64,000 nt of DNA, taken from Prado023 sp963700395 (GTDB taxonomy: Bacteria > Actinomycetota > Actinomycetes > S36-B12 > CAIYMF01). The position numbers and the translations under genes are program-made. Of the stretch, positions 40,034 through 50,995 are shown piece after piece. Numbering within the stretch: the first letter of the stretch is position 1; each line of letters begins with the position of its first letter. Location of the stretch: positions 1-64,000 of the forward strand of contig CAVOXI010000008.1 of NCBI GenBank assembly GCA_963700395.1. Reading direction: 5' to 3'. The notes below the pieces were generated by a model that saw only the letters and a program-made list of their open reading frames with translations, was not told the DNA's origin and searched no databases.

Positions 40034-40952
40034 AGCGGATCCTCGGGTCCAGGAAGGCGTAGAGCACGTCCACCAGGAGGCTCATGAGCAGGAAGACGAT
40101 CACGATGATGGTGACGAACCCGACCACGACAGCGGTCTCCTGGAGGCGGATCGAGGCGTACAGCTGCTGGCCGATGCCCGGCAGGTTGAAGATGCCCTCG
40201 GTGATCACGGCGCCGCCGAGGAGCGCGCCGAGGTCCGCGCCGAGGAAGGTGACGACGGGGATCAGGGAGTTGCGCAGCCCGTACTTGCGCATGATCGTCC
40301 GGTCCGGGCAGGCCCTTGGCCTTGGCGGTGCGCATGAAGTCGGCCCCGAAGGTCTCCAGGAGCTTGTAGCGCGTCAGCCGCAGCACGAAGGCCAGGGAGA
40401 GCGCCGCCAGGACGAACGCCGGCATGATGTAGCTGGTCGGCCATCCGTCGGCGATCCCCGCGGGGGGAGCCAGCCGAGCTTGACGCCGAAGATGTACTGG
40501 ATCACGAAGCCGAGCACGAACACCGGGATCGAGATGACCACCAGGGTGCTGGCCAGGGACAGGCTGTCGAAGACGCCGCCCTTGCGCCGGGCTGCGATGA
40601 CGCCGATGCGTGATGCCGAGGACGATCTCGATGACGAACGCCGTCAGTCCCAGCTTGAGGGTGACCGGGCCACCGCTCGATGAAGATCTCCGACACGGGC
40701 TTGCCCACGAAGGTCGACCCGAAGTCGCCGGTGAGGATGCCCCCGAGGTACTTCAGGTACTGGACGATGAACGGGTCATCGAGGTTGAACTGCTCGGTGA
40801 GGAAGGCCTCGTAGGCGGGGTTCTTCTGCTTGCCGGCGCCCAGGCTCTTGATCGGGTCGCCGAGGGCGAACATCAGGAAGTACATGATGAAGGTGACCCC
40901 GAAGAACACGGGGATCATCTGCAAGCAGGCGCCGGATCACGTAGCGACCCAT
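40026..40952 (-). CDS. oppB: Peptide ABC transporter permease, OppB type, many frameshifts
   Basis: This is the first permease of the importer. Pieces in several frames give GRYVIRRLL at the start (ATG 40952), MIPVFFGVTFIMYFLMFALG as the first helix, the periplasmic PFIVQYLKYLGGILTGDFG, helices around LVVISIPVFVLGFVIQYIFG, the EAA loop region DFMRTAKAKGL, and the C-terminal AFLDPRIRYE. About five frameshifts are inferred near 40923, 40672, 40612, 40465 and 40300. A long hairpin at 40993-41024 separates it from oppA upstream. The end overlaps the oppC start. Confidence 0.75.
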
Positions 40953-40992
40953 CTGCACCCCATCTCATCGAGGGAAGTCAACGGGAAAAGGT

Positions 40993-41024
40993 CGGGGGGA
41001 CGTCCCCTTCGGGACGTCCCCCCG
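40993..41024 (-). terminator. Perfect 14-bp stem-loop between oppA and oppB
   Basis: CGGGGGGACGTCCC (40993-41006) and GGGACGTCCCCCCG (41011-41024) form a perfect 14-bp stem with a 4-nt loop. On the coding (minus) strand it is followed after 2 nt by CTTTT. It sits after the binding-protein gene and 40 bp before oppB. In binding-protein operons such structures stop or slow part of the transcripts and protect the upstream mRNA, so that the binding protein outnumbers the membrane parts. That role here is inferred. Confidence 0.7.
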
Positions 41025-41068
41025 CGGTTGGCTCACAGCATAGGCGAGAGCCGACCGTTTCGCCGTTA

Positions 41069-42732
41069 TCAGCCGGCTCGAGTTCACCGTGATCTCGGCG
41101 ATGTTGATGAAGCCGCCCGGGTTGATCTTGACGTTCGACACGTTGGTCGAGTACGCCACCGACGTTGTTGCGCCACTGGGTGGCGTGACCGGCGAAGTCC
41201 GTGTAGAGGACCTTCTCGGCCTCCTGCCACTTCGAGATGGCCGTCGCCTCGTCGGCGGCCTGGTTGCCCTCGGCGATCAGCTTGTCGAACTCCGGGTTGC
41301 TGTAGCCGGTGTAGTTCGAGCCGGAGCCGGTGCCGAACAGCGGGGCGATCATGTTGGCCAGGGTCGGGTTGTCCGCACCCCAGCCGAGGCCGAGGATGAA
41401 GCCCTCGTCGTCGGCGCCGAGCGCGTTGAACGCGTCGAGCTGCGAACCGAAGTCCTCGAAGATCTTGACCTCGCACTCGACACCCAGGCTCTCCTGGATG
41501 AAGTTGCACTCAGCCTTGGCCGCCAGGTTCTCGCTGTTGGCCAGGCCGGCGACCTGGACCTTGTTGCCCGGGATGCCGCCGGCCTTCTCGAGCAGGGCCT
41601 TGGCTGCAGCCGGATCGTAGGTGCAGTCGTCGCCGCAGACGTCCTCGCCACCACCGGCGACCGTCGGCGGGCCGAAGGACGTCGCCGTCGGTGCGGGTGT
41701 TGAAGTAGATCTTGTCGTTGATCTCGGTCCAGTCGACGGCCTTGGCCAGCGCGACGCGGACGTCGCGGTTCTTGAACGCCTCGACCTGGGTCGGGTACGC
41801 CTCGTAGGAGAACGACAGCGCCGTCTCGTTGATGTAGCGGTCGCCCAGCACGGTCTCGGCCGTGGCCAGCGCCGTCTGCGGCAGGTGCGCGGTCACGTCG
41901 AGGTTGTTCGCCTGGAGGTCGGCCCACAGGGCGTTGGTGTCGGCGTAGAACCGGAAGTCGATCTGGTCGGCCTTGCCCGGCGTGTAGGCGTAGTCAGGGT
42001 TGCGCACCAGGGTGGCACCCGTCGTGCTCCACGGCTCCTTCATCATGTACGGGCCGTTGCCGATCGGCTGCTTGTTGAAGGCCGCGATGTCCTCGAACGC
42101 CACGCTGCGGCATCGGCAGGACCTGCGGACCGGCGACGTAGTTCTCGAACAGCGGTCTGGCCGATCGGGCGCCACCAGGGTCATCTCGATGGTGGTGGGG
42201 CTGGTGGCCTTGAGGCCCGACATCTTGCCGTCGGTGCTCTTCTCGTCCGGAGACCTCGTCGTAGCCCTCGACGTTGAGCTGCGAGGCGCCGAACACGAAG
42301 CCGAGCTGCTGGCCGTTGCCACCGTTGGCGGTGAAGTTCCAGGTGTCCACGAAGGTCTGGGCGGTCACCTCCTCGCCGTTGGTGAACTTGCTGCCCGGGT
42401 TGATCTCGATGACGTAGGTCTTGCCGTTGTCGGGCGCTCGACACGGACTTCAGCAGCGGGGTGCCGACCGTCTTCATCGACGTCCCCTCGGTCTCGAAGG
42501 TGTACAGCCCGGTGACCACGCCCTGCAGGATGTTGGCGCAGTACAGGTCGTAGCAGTTGCTGGGGGTCAGGTCCTGGGGGGTCTCATCGCCGATGGAATA
42601 GGTTCCACCGGAGGCACCACCCGAGGCAGCGACGTCGCCGCCACCATCGTCAGAGCCACCACAAGCGGCGAGGGTCAGTGCGCCGGCCACGACCAGTGCG
42701 CTCACCCCGAGTCCGCGTCCACGGATCTTCAT
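41069..42732 (-). CDS. oppA: Peptide/nickel-type ABC substrate-binding lipoprotein, many frameshifts
   Basis: This is a solute-binding protein of family 5 that presents peptides to OppBC. The signal sequence and lipobox (VVAGALTLAACGG) follow ATG 42732, which has GAGAGGAC upstream. Family segments seen in different frames include TAQTFVDTWNF, FNKQPIGNGPYMMKEPW and RDVRVALAKAVDWTEIND, then NYTGYSNPEFDKLI near the end. Frameshifts are inferred near 42437, 42247, 42165, 42110, 41690 and 41160. The end is uncertain: TGATAA at 41066-41071 is probable, while the present frame runs on into the hairpin to 40965. It corresponds in position to lpqW near typA in mycobacteria. Confidence 0.78.
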
Positions 42733-42760
42733 TCTTGTCCTCTCGTTGGCACTCGCCGCG

Positions 42761-42803
42761 CGGACCGGGATCACCGGTCCGTGGCGCGGAGCGGGTTCCG
42801 CGC
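42761..42803 (-). promoter_or_regulatory. Two consecutive hairpins in the oppA leader
   Basis: CGGACCGG-gatca-CCGGTCCG (42761-42781) and GCGCGGA-gcgggt-TCCGCGC (42784-42803) are adjacent perfect stem-loops between the typA stop (42931) and the oppA start (42732). They may end typA transcription or sit in the oppA 5-prime leader. A possible -10 element TATCCT lies upstream on the minus strand at 42836-42841, with no clear -35. Confidence 0.5.
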
Positions 42804-42930
42804 AGGGGAATCGGTCGAACCCCTCAGACCGGGCAAGGATACCTTCCCCGAACGCCTCGGCAGACCAAGGAATCGGCGTACTCGGTCACGATTTGAGCAC
42901 GATCCTCCGGCAGCAGGCCGTCCGGGACGC

Positions 42931-44806
<1,876 letters not shown>

Positions 44807-44945
44807 GGGTGGAGTTCTCCTCGTCAGGGCCCGAGGCGAGCCCTCGGAAAGGTGCCGGGAGCCGAACGCCCGGAGCCTCAATCATCCCACGGATCCGCGT
44901 CCGCCCCTCAGCGATCGTCGCGTCGGGCGTCCCGGCGCCCACCTC

Positions 44946-45013
44946 GATCCGCTCCCGTTGAGCCGATCTGCTCCCGGTGGGATGGGAGCGGATCGTCCGG
45001 ATGGGAGCAGATC
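44946..45013. repeat. Four 11-bp boxes at exact 19-bp spacing (A, B, A-prime, B-prime)
   Basis: Two direct boxes, A GATCCGCTCCC (44946-44956) and B GATCTGCTCCC (44965-44975), are followed by their exact complements in the same order, GGGAGCGGATC (44984-44994) and GGGAGCAGATC (45003-45013). Starts are spaced 19, 19 and 19 bp, with 8-bp spacers. A and B differ at one base, and their partners carry the matching change. The block is between the PIG-L-like stop (45075) and the typA start (44806). As DNA it looks like a cooperative operator; as RNA the crossing order would make a pseudoknot. Confidence 0.8.
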
Positions 45014-45074
45014 CCGCATGGCGGCCGCACGCCGAGGCGCGTGACGGGCGGCTGGGCGCGTTGCGCGGTGCCGC

Positions 45075-45979
45075 CTACTGCAGCGGCTGACCCCAGGCGA
45101 GGGCGAAGTACTCACGGTCCCAGAAGCGGAAGTAGGCCCACGCCGGCACCCTGTCGGCATAGGGGTACGTGCTGCGCACCAGGTCCGGGCTCTGCGTGCC
45201 GTGGGCCAGGAGCACCTCACCCTTGACGGCGGTGTGGTCGTCGATGCGCACGCTGACCTGCGGCTCGGGCACCCGGGCGCCGATCGGTGCCCCGATGAGC
45301 TCGTTCCAGGAGACCTCGCGGTCCCCACGGGTGACGGTCCAGACCCGGGCGATGCCCGAGCCCTTGGCCTGTGCGGCCGTCAGCGCGTAGGCAGCCACTG
45401 CCTGGGAGTCCGTGTCCTGGCCGGTTTCGTCGCCGACCGTGAGGACCACAGAGGGCGCCACCTCCTTGATCTCGGCGGCGATCGTGGCCATCACCGCGTC
45501 GGGATCGGCGGCGAGCAGTCCGCCGTCCGGGTACTCGGCAGTGGTCAACCGGTCGACGCCGAGGAGGTCACCGGCGTTCGCCAGCTCATCGGAGCGCACC
45601 TCGCCGACCCCGTCCCCGGTGAGTCCGAGGTCCGGCGGCCGGGTCGCACCGTCGGTCAGGGAGAGGACCGACACCGTGGCGCCCGCATCATCGAGTGCGG
45701 CCAGGGTCCCAGCGAGCGGGAGCTCCTGCCCCGGGCGGGCTATGACGACGAGCACGCTCGCGGCCATGTCCGGCGGCACCAGCGCGGTGGCACGGATCTC
45801 CTGGGCGGATCGATGGATCGCCAGGAAGTGCAGCGTCGCCACGGCACCAGCGGCAAGCAGCGTGATCGCCACCACCAGCGTCAGCAGCCGGCGACCCCAT
45901 CGGCGGCCCCGGCCGCGTGCTCGCTCCGGTCGGGACGTGACCCGCAGCGGGGTCTGCTCGGGGCAAGTCGCTCAGCCAT
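45075..45979 (-). CDS. Membrane-anchored PIG-L family pseudoenzyme, probable start frameshift
   Basis: This PIG-L/LmbE-fold protein has one N-terminal membrane helix (LVVAITLLAAGAVATLHFLA) and an extracytoplasmic domain of about 230 residues. The zinc motif AHPDDE is replaced by ARPGQE (46-51 counted from GTG 45875), and the second HPDH-type site reads DTDSQ, so all expected metal ligands are lost. Strand patterns such as VSVLSLTDGATRPPDLG and ARVWTVTRGDREVSWNELIG still match the family. The continuous frame begins at GTG 45875 without a ribosome site; ATG 45979 in another frame, joined through a CCCC near 45962, would add a basic cytoplasmic start. It is upstream of typA on the same strand. 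Confidence 0.65.
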
Positions 45980-46255
45980 CCACCCAGTGTGGCGACCTGC
46001 GGGTCAACGCCCGGCCAGCGACACGCGCGCTGCGCGAATCAGCCGCGCAGCCATGGAGCAGGGAGCAGCAGGCAGGCACCGGGCGAGAGCCGGGGAGCTC
46101 GAGATCTGTGGCGGCCAGCACGGGTGGATCGCTCCTCGCAGCAACAGTGAACGCTCACAAGGCCTCTCTGTCGTGCTACCGCTCCTCGACCCCTGGGCGC
46201 CCGCGATTCCTCAGTCCCGGTCCGAGATCCACCTCGTCACGCAGCCGAGATTCCG

Positions 46256-46281
46256 ATGGGAGCGATAACATCGCCTCCCAT
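46256..46281 (+). promoter_or_regulatory. Inverted repeat upstream of galK
   Basis: ATGGGAGCGAT (46256-46266), aac, ATCGCCTCCCAT (46270-46281) is a near-perfect dyad with one extra base in the right arm. It lies 73 bp before the galK ATG. The form TGGGAGCGnnnCGCTCCCA resembles operators of LacI-family sugar repressors in actinobacteria. TAACAT in its centre could serve as a -10 element, so binding would block the promoter. The rest of the 374-bp gap (45980-46353) shows nothing else recognisable. Confidence 0.45.
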
Positions 46282-46353
46282 GACGCCTGAACGCGCGCGC
46301 CACAGGCGTGGGTGGGAGGATCCGTGGATGTGCACCAGCAGGAGGAGGGCCCG

Positions 46354-47559
46354 ATGATCGACGACGCCGCTCGCGCCGAGCAGGCCAGAACCAGGCACCG
46401 GGCGCTGTTCGGAACCGATCCCGAGGTCATCACGTTCGCCCCCGGTCGGGTGAACCTGATCGGTGAGCACACCGACTACAACGGGGGCAGCGTCCTGCCC
46501 ATGGCCATCGACATGGGCACCATCTGTGCAGTGTCCCGGCGCCCCGACGGCCGATTCGGGCTGCACTCCCGGCAGGTCAACGGACCGATCGCCCAGGTCG
46601 ACCCCCGAGTGTTCGACCGTTCCGCAGCCAACGGGTGGCTCGGCTACGTGGTCGGCGCGCTGGCGGTCGCCGAGGAACGCGAGTGGTTCACGGGTGGCGT
46701 GGACATGTCGATCGACGCCGACCTCCCCCTCGGAGCGGGCCTGTCGTCGTCGGCCTCCCTGGAGTGCGCCGTCCTCACCGCCGTGATCGCCCTGGGCGGG
46801 GTCGAGGTGGCTCCGCTGGAGGTCGCCCTGGCCGCCCAGGAGGTCGAGCACCGCTACGCGCATGTCCCGTGCGGGATCATGGACCAGGCGGCGTCCATGC
46901 TCGCCCAGCCGGGCACCGCCCTGCTGCTCGAGTCCGCCACCCTCGAATCCCGGCCCGTCGCGCTGAACCTGGACGCCATGGGCCTGGAGGTCCTGCTGAT
47001 CGACACGAACGTCCGCCACACCCTGGCCGACGGCGCCTACGCCGACCGCCGGGCCTCCTGCGAGCAGGCCGCAGCTGCGCTGGGCGTCACATACCTCGCC
47101 GAGATCCCGCTGACGGAGATCGCCCGGGTCGACGTGCTTCCCGAGCCGGAGGTTCGCCGCGCCCGTCATGTCATCACCGAGCAGGCGCGCGTGGCCGACG
47201 CGGTCCGGGCCTTCGGGGATGCCGACGAGGCGGCGCTCGGCCGGGCTTTCGCCGGCTCGCACGCCTCGCTCGCGCTCGACTACGAGGTCAGCTGCCCTGA
47301 GCTCGACCTCACCGTCTCCGCTGCCGTGGTCGGCGGCGCCTCGGCGGCCCGGATGACCGGCGGCGGCTTCGGCGGCAACGTCGTGACGCTCTGCCGGCCC
47401 GACGCCATGGCGGGGGTGCAGGCCACCGTGCGTGAAGCCATGCTCCGCGACGGGCTGCCTGCACCGACGTTCCGCATCGTCAGCCCTGCCGGCGGGGCCC
47501 GCCGGATCGACCGCGGCCCCGCTGCCGCTGGGAACCCTGGAGGACCAGATGGACGCTGA
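46354..47559 (+). CDS. galK: Galactokinase
   Basis: This GHMP kinase phosphorylates galactose at C1 in the Leloir pathway. It has 401 residues. Motifs: sugar-binding PGRVNLIGEHTDYNGG (30-45), ATP-binding PLGAGLSSSASLE (about 123-135), the catalytic Asp region HVPCGIMDQAASML, and the C-terminal GHMP motif MTGGGFGGNV. ATG 46354 has GGAGGAGGGC at the right distance. galT and galE are not adjacent; the aldo/keto reductase starts 11 bp before the galK stop, so the two are cotranscribed. A dyad at 46256-46281 is a candidate repressor site. Confidence 0.94.
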   Translation: MIDDAARAEQARTRHRALFGTDPEVITFAPGRVNLIGEHTDYNGGSVLPMAIDMGTICAVSRRPDGRFGLHSRQVNGPIAQVDPRVFDRSAANGWLGYVVGALAVAEEREWFTGGVDMSIDADLPLGAGLSSSASLECAVLTAVIALGGVEVAPLEVALAAQEVEHRYAHVPCGIMDQAASMLAQPGTALLLESATLESRPVALNLDAMGLEVLLIDTNVRHTLADGAYADRRASCEQAAAALGVTYLAEIPLTEIARVDVLPEPEVRRARHVITEQARVADAVRAFGDADEAALGRAFAGSHASLALDYEVSCPELDLTVSAAVVGGASAARMTGGGFGGNVVTLCRPDAMAGVQATVREAMLRDGLPAPTFRIVSPAGGARRIDRGPAAAGNPGGPDGR

Positions 47560-48589
47560 ACCCCGAACGGACGCGCACCCGGAGCCGGGCACCGCTGCGG
47601 CCATGCCCTCGCGCACGTTCGGCCGGACAGGGCGATCGGTGTCGGTCGTCTCGTTGGGCACGTGGCAGCTGGGCGCCGACTGGGGAGAGGTGCTTCCCGC
47701 GGACGCGCTGGCCGTCCTCGAGGCCGCGGTCGCGGCCGGCGTCACCATGTTCGACACGGCCGACGTGTACGGCGACGGTCGCAGCGAACAGGCCATCGCC
47801 GAGTTCCTCGCCGCCAACCCCGGCCCCGACATCCTCGTCGCGACCAAGATGGGTCGGCGCGCCGAGCAGCTCGCCGAGAACTACTCGATGGCCAACTTCC
47901 GGGCCTGGACCGACCGCTCGCGCACGAACCTGCGCACCCAGACCCTCGACCTCGTGCAGCTGCACTGCCCCCCGACCGAGGTGATCACCAGCGACGAGGT
48001 CTTCGACAACCTCGACACGCTCGTCGACGAGGGCGTGATGGCCGCCTACGGGGTCAGCGTCGAGACCGTCGACCAGGCCCTGGCCGCAATCGCCCGACCG
48101 TCGGTGGCCTCGGTCCAGATCATCATCAACGCCTTCCGGCTCAAGCCGCTGGAGCGGGTGCTGCCCGCCGCGCGCGAGGCCGGCGTCGGCATCATCGCCC
48201 GCGTCCCCCTGGCCAGCGGCCTGCTGTCGGGGCGGTACAGCGAGTCCACGACGTTCGCAGCCGACGACCACCGCACGTACAACCGGCACGGTGAGGCCTT
48301 CGACCGGGGCGAGACGTTCTCCGGAGTCGACTACGACACGGGAGTCCGGGCAGCCCGTGAGTTCTCCGCCCTCGCCGCCGCGCACGGGCTCTCACCTGCG
48401 CGCGCCGCCCTGGCCTGGGTCGCGCAACTGGACGGCGTGACCACGGTGATCCCGGGCGCCCGCACGCCGGCACAGGCCCAGGAGAACGCCGCCGCCGGGT
48501 CGGTGCCCCCGTTGGGCGCCGACTTCACGACCGCCGTCTCCGAGCTCTACGACCGGCGCCTGCGTCCCTCCATCCACGACCTCTGGTGA
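47549..48589 (+). CDS. Aldo/keto reductase
   Basis: This NADPH-dependent oxidoreductase of the AKR superfamily has 346 residues. The catalytic tetrad is visible as FDTADVYGDG (Asp and Tyr), VATKMG (Lys) and VQLHCPP (His); the cofactor segment near the end is TTVIPGARTPAQAQENAAA. The first 20 residues are an Ala/Pro/Glu-rich extension. ATG 47549 lies after GGAGG inside the galK gene. The coupling to galK suggests a sugar or aldose-related substrate, but relatives act on many carbonyls and the function is open. Confidence 0.9.
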   Translation: MDAEPRTDAHPEPGTAAAMPSRTFGRTGRSVSVVSLGTWQLGADWGEVLPADALAVLEAAVAAGVTMFDTADVYGDGRSEQAIAEFLAANPGPDILVATKMGRRAEQLAENYSMANFRAWTDRSRTNLRTQTLDLVQLHCPPTEVITSDEVFDNLDTLVDEGVMAAYGVSVETVDQALAAIARPSVASVQIIINAFRLKPLERVLPAAREAGVGIIARVPLASGLLSGRYSESTTFAADDHRTYNRHGEAFDRGETFSGVDYDTGVRAAREFSALAAAHGLSPARAALAWVAQLDGVTTVIPGARTPAQAQENAAAGSVPPLGADFTTAVSELYDRRLRPSIHDLW

Positions 48590-48599
48590 GGTCGGAGCC

Positions 48600-50567
48600 C
48601 TACCAGATCACCACGCGGTCGGCCTCGTCGCGCCACATCCCGTCGCCCGGCTGAACGCCGAAGGCCTCGTGGAACGCGGCGAGGTTGCTCACGATGTTGC
48701 ACCGGAACTCATCCGGTGAGTGCGGGTCGATGGCCAGCAGCTGGATCGCGCGCGGCTCACGATGCTTGGTCCGCCACACCTGGGCCCACGCGAGGAAGAA
48801 GCGCTGGTCGCCGGTCAGCCCGTCGATCACCGGTGCCGGCTCGCCTCCCAGGCTGATCCGGTACGCGGCGTGGGCGACCGCCACGCCGCCGAGGTCACCG
48901 ATGTTCTCCCCGACGGTCAGGGCACCGTTGACGCCGTTGCCGGCGGGCAGGCTCCGGGGAACCAGGCCGTCGAACTGGGCGATGAGCCGGGCGGCGAGCT
49001 CGTCGAACCGGGCGCGATCCTCCTCGGTCCACCAGTCGACAAGGTTGCCGAGGCCGTCGTAGCGGGAGCCCTGGTCGTCGAAGCCGTGGCCGATCTCATG
49101 GCCGATGACCGCGCCGATCGCGCCGTAGTTGACGGCGTCGTCGGCCGCCAGGTCGAAGAACGGCGGCTGCAGGATCGCGGCCGGGAACACGATCTCGTTC
49201 ATGCCCGGGTTGTAGTAGGCGTTGACCGTCTGCGGGGTCATGAACCACTCGAGCCGGTCGACCGGGCCGCCCAGCTTGGCCCACTCGATGCGGGCCTCGA
49301 ACAGGGACGCCCGGCGCACGTTGCCGATGAGGTCCCCGGCCGAGATCTCCAGCGCCTCGTAGTCGCGCCACTTGTCCGGGTAGCCGATCTTCGGCGTGAA
49401 GGCCTCGAGCTTCTCAAGGGCCCGCGCCCGGGTGTCGGGGCTCATCCATTCCAGGACCTCGAGCCGCTCGCGGTAGGCGGCCACCAGGTTCTCCACGAGC
49501 TCGACCATGCGGGCCTTGGCCTCCGGCGGGAAGTGCTGGCCCACGTAGAGCTCGCCGACGGCCTCCCCGAGGGACCCCTCGACCAGCCCGACCCCGCGCT
49601 TCCAGCGCTCCCGCAGTTGTGGGGCCCCGCTGAGCGTGGTGCCGTAGAAGTCGAAGTTCGCCTGAACGATCTCGGCGTCAAGCAGGGACGCGCCGCCACG
49701 CACCACGGACCAGGCGAGCCAGTCCCGCCAGGCGGCCAGGGGCTGGTCGGCCAGCAGTCCGCGGATCGACTCGACGTAGCTCGGCTGGCGGACCACGACA
49801 TCGCTGATGTGCTCCATGGGGGCGCTGAGTGCCTCGAGCCACTCGCGCACCCCGAACCCGTCGATGAACCCGGGCAGGTCGATCAGGGCGCGGCGGTTGT
49901 AGGACTTCAGCGCGTCCCGGGTCTCGACGTTGCTCCAGTGCCTGTCAGCGATGGCCGTCTCCAGCGCCATGATGAGCTGCGCTGACTCCTGGGCCGCCGC
50001 CTCGTCGACCGACCAGCCGGCAAGGAGCAGCATCCGGGCGATGTGGGTCACGTACGCCTCACGGATCGCCGCGAAGGACTCCTGGTGGTAGTACGACTCG
50101 TCGGGCAGGCCCAGGCCCGCCTGCGTGAGGTACACGATGTACTGGCTCGAGTCGTTGGCGTCGGTGTTGACGTAGGGCACGAGGAAGCCCCCGACCGCGC
50201 CCTGGAGCTGGAGGCGGGCCACCTCCCGCAGGAGGCCCGCGAGGTCCGTGATGGCGCGGATGTCCGCGAGGTCCGCCTCGAGAGGCTCGCGCCCCCGCGC
50301 CTCGACCGCTGCCTCGTCCATGAACGAGGCGTACAGGTCCCCCACCTTCGCCCCGACCGTTCCCGGGGCGTGGTCAGCGGCCGCAGCCTCGATGATCGTG
50401 CGGACGTCTGCCTCTGCGGCGTCGCGCAGGGCGTGGAACGCCCCGTCCGAGGGCCGATCAGCCGGGATCTCGTGCTCGGCCAGCCACGCGCCGTTCAGGT
50501 GACCGAAGAGGTCGTCCTGCACACGGATCGAATCGTCGACGTGCTGGGTGTCGATGCCGGTGGGCAT
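48600..50567 (-). CDS. pepO: M13 family zinc metallopeptidase (PepO/neprilysin-like)
   Basis: This endopeptidase cleaves oligopeptides. It has 655 residues, within the family range. The zinc site is HEIGHGFDDQG (HExxH near residue 491) with the third ligand in GENIGDLGGV. Substrate-binding TVNAYYNPGMNEIVFPAAIL and the C-terminal WAQVWRTKHREPRAIQLLAI are typical. There is no signal peptide, so it should be cytosolic, as for other actinobacterial members. ATG 50567 is preceded by AGGAG. The gene is convergent with the galK operon and separated from the AlkD-like gene by a 428-bp divergent region. Confidence 0.94.
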   Translation of the reverse strand: MPTGIDTQHVDDSIRVQDDLFGHLNGAWLAEHEIPADRPSDGAFHALRDAAEADVRTIIEAAAADHAPGTVGAKVGDLYASFMDEAAVEARGREPLEADLADIRAITDLAGLLREVARLQLQGAVGGFLVPYVNTDANDSSQYIVYLTQAGLGLPDESYYHQESFAAIREAYVTHIARMLLLAGWSVDEAAAQESAQLIMALETAIADRHWSNVETRDALKSYNRRALIDLPGFIDGFGVREWLEALSAPMEHISDVVVRQPSYVESIRGLLADQPLAAWRDWLAWSVVRGGASLLDAEIVQANFDFYGTTLSGAPQLRERWKRGVGLVEGSLGEAVGELYVGQHFPPEAKARMVELVENLVAAYRERLEVLEWMSPDTRARALEKLEAFTPKIGYPDKWRDYEALEISAGDLIGNVRRASLFEARIEWAKLGGPVDRLEWFMTPQTVNAYYNPGMNEIVFPAAILQPPFFDLAADDAVNYGAIGAVIGHEIGHGFDDQGSRYDGLGNLVDWWTEEDRARFDELAARLIAQFDGLVPRSLPAGNGVNGALTVGENIGDLGGVAVAHAAYRISLGGEPAPVIDGLTGDQRFFLAWAQVWRTKHREPRAIQLLAIDPHSPDEFRCNIVSNLAAFHEAFGVQPGDGMWRDEADRVVIW

Positions 50568-50798
50568 GGTGGCTCCTGTGCTGGTGCGGTCGGGCGCCCA
50601 TTCGCGGTGCCCACGGGTTGAGGTGTGAGTCTGCCACTCCTGCACGAAACGGGCATGACTACGGCCGGGGCGCCTGCCACCGAAGCCCGGGGGTCAGGGC
50701 TCCGCGGATCGCAGGATCGCGGGTCTGGCCCATGGCCAGGCCCACCACGCTGTGATCAGTCGCCAACGCACACGAAACGAACAGATAGCGGTGCGGAC

Positions 50799-50818
50799 GT
50801 GGGGGCCGGCTCCCCCAC
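50799..50818. terminator. Hairpin in the pepO/AlkD-like divergent gap
   Basis: GTGGGGG-ccggct-CCCCCAC (50799-50818) is a perfect 7-bp stem-loop. It is the only clear structure in the 428 bp between pepO (minus) and the AlkD-like gene (plus), 50568-50995. Because the flanking genes diverge, a terminator role is not obvious; it could also be part of a leader or an operator. Confidence 0.35.
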
Positions 50819-50995
50819 CGCGCACGAGTTCAGCGTTCTGGTACTCGCGGGGACGCCCATTGCGCTCACGTCATGCGCAGTCACGGTGCGGACGGCCGAA
50901 GCGAGGGGCTGAAACCGCTCATCTCATGTGCGGTGGTGCTGCTCAGCCTCCCCGCAGGCGGGCTCTGGTCCCCAATCGGTGGCAGCATCGAGCAC

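Noticed and set aside
39073..42732. Programmed frameshifting as the reason for the broken oppABC frames
   Set aside because: The shifts are numerous, go in both directions and have no slippery heptamer or consistent structure; sequence error or decay explains them better.
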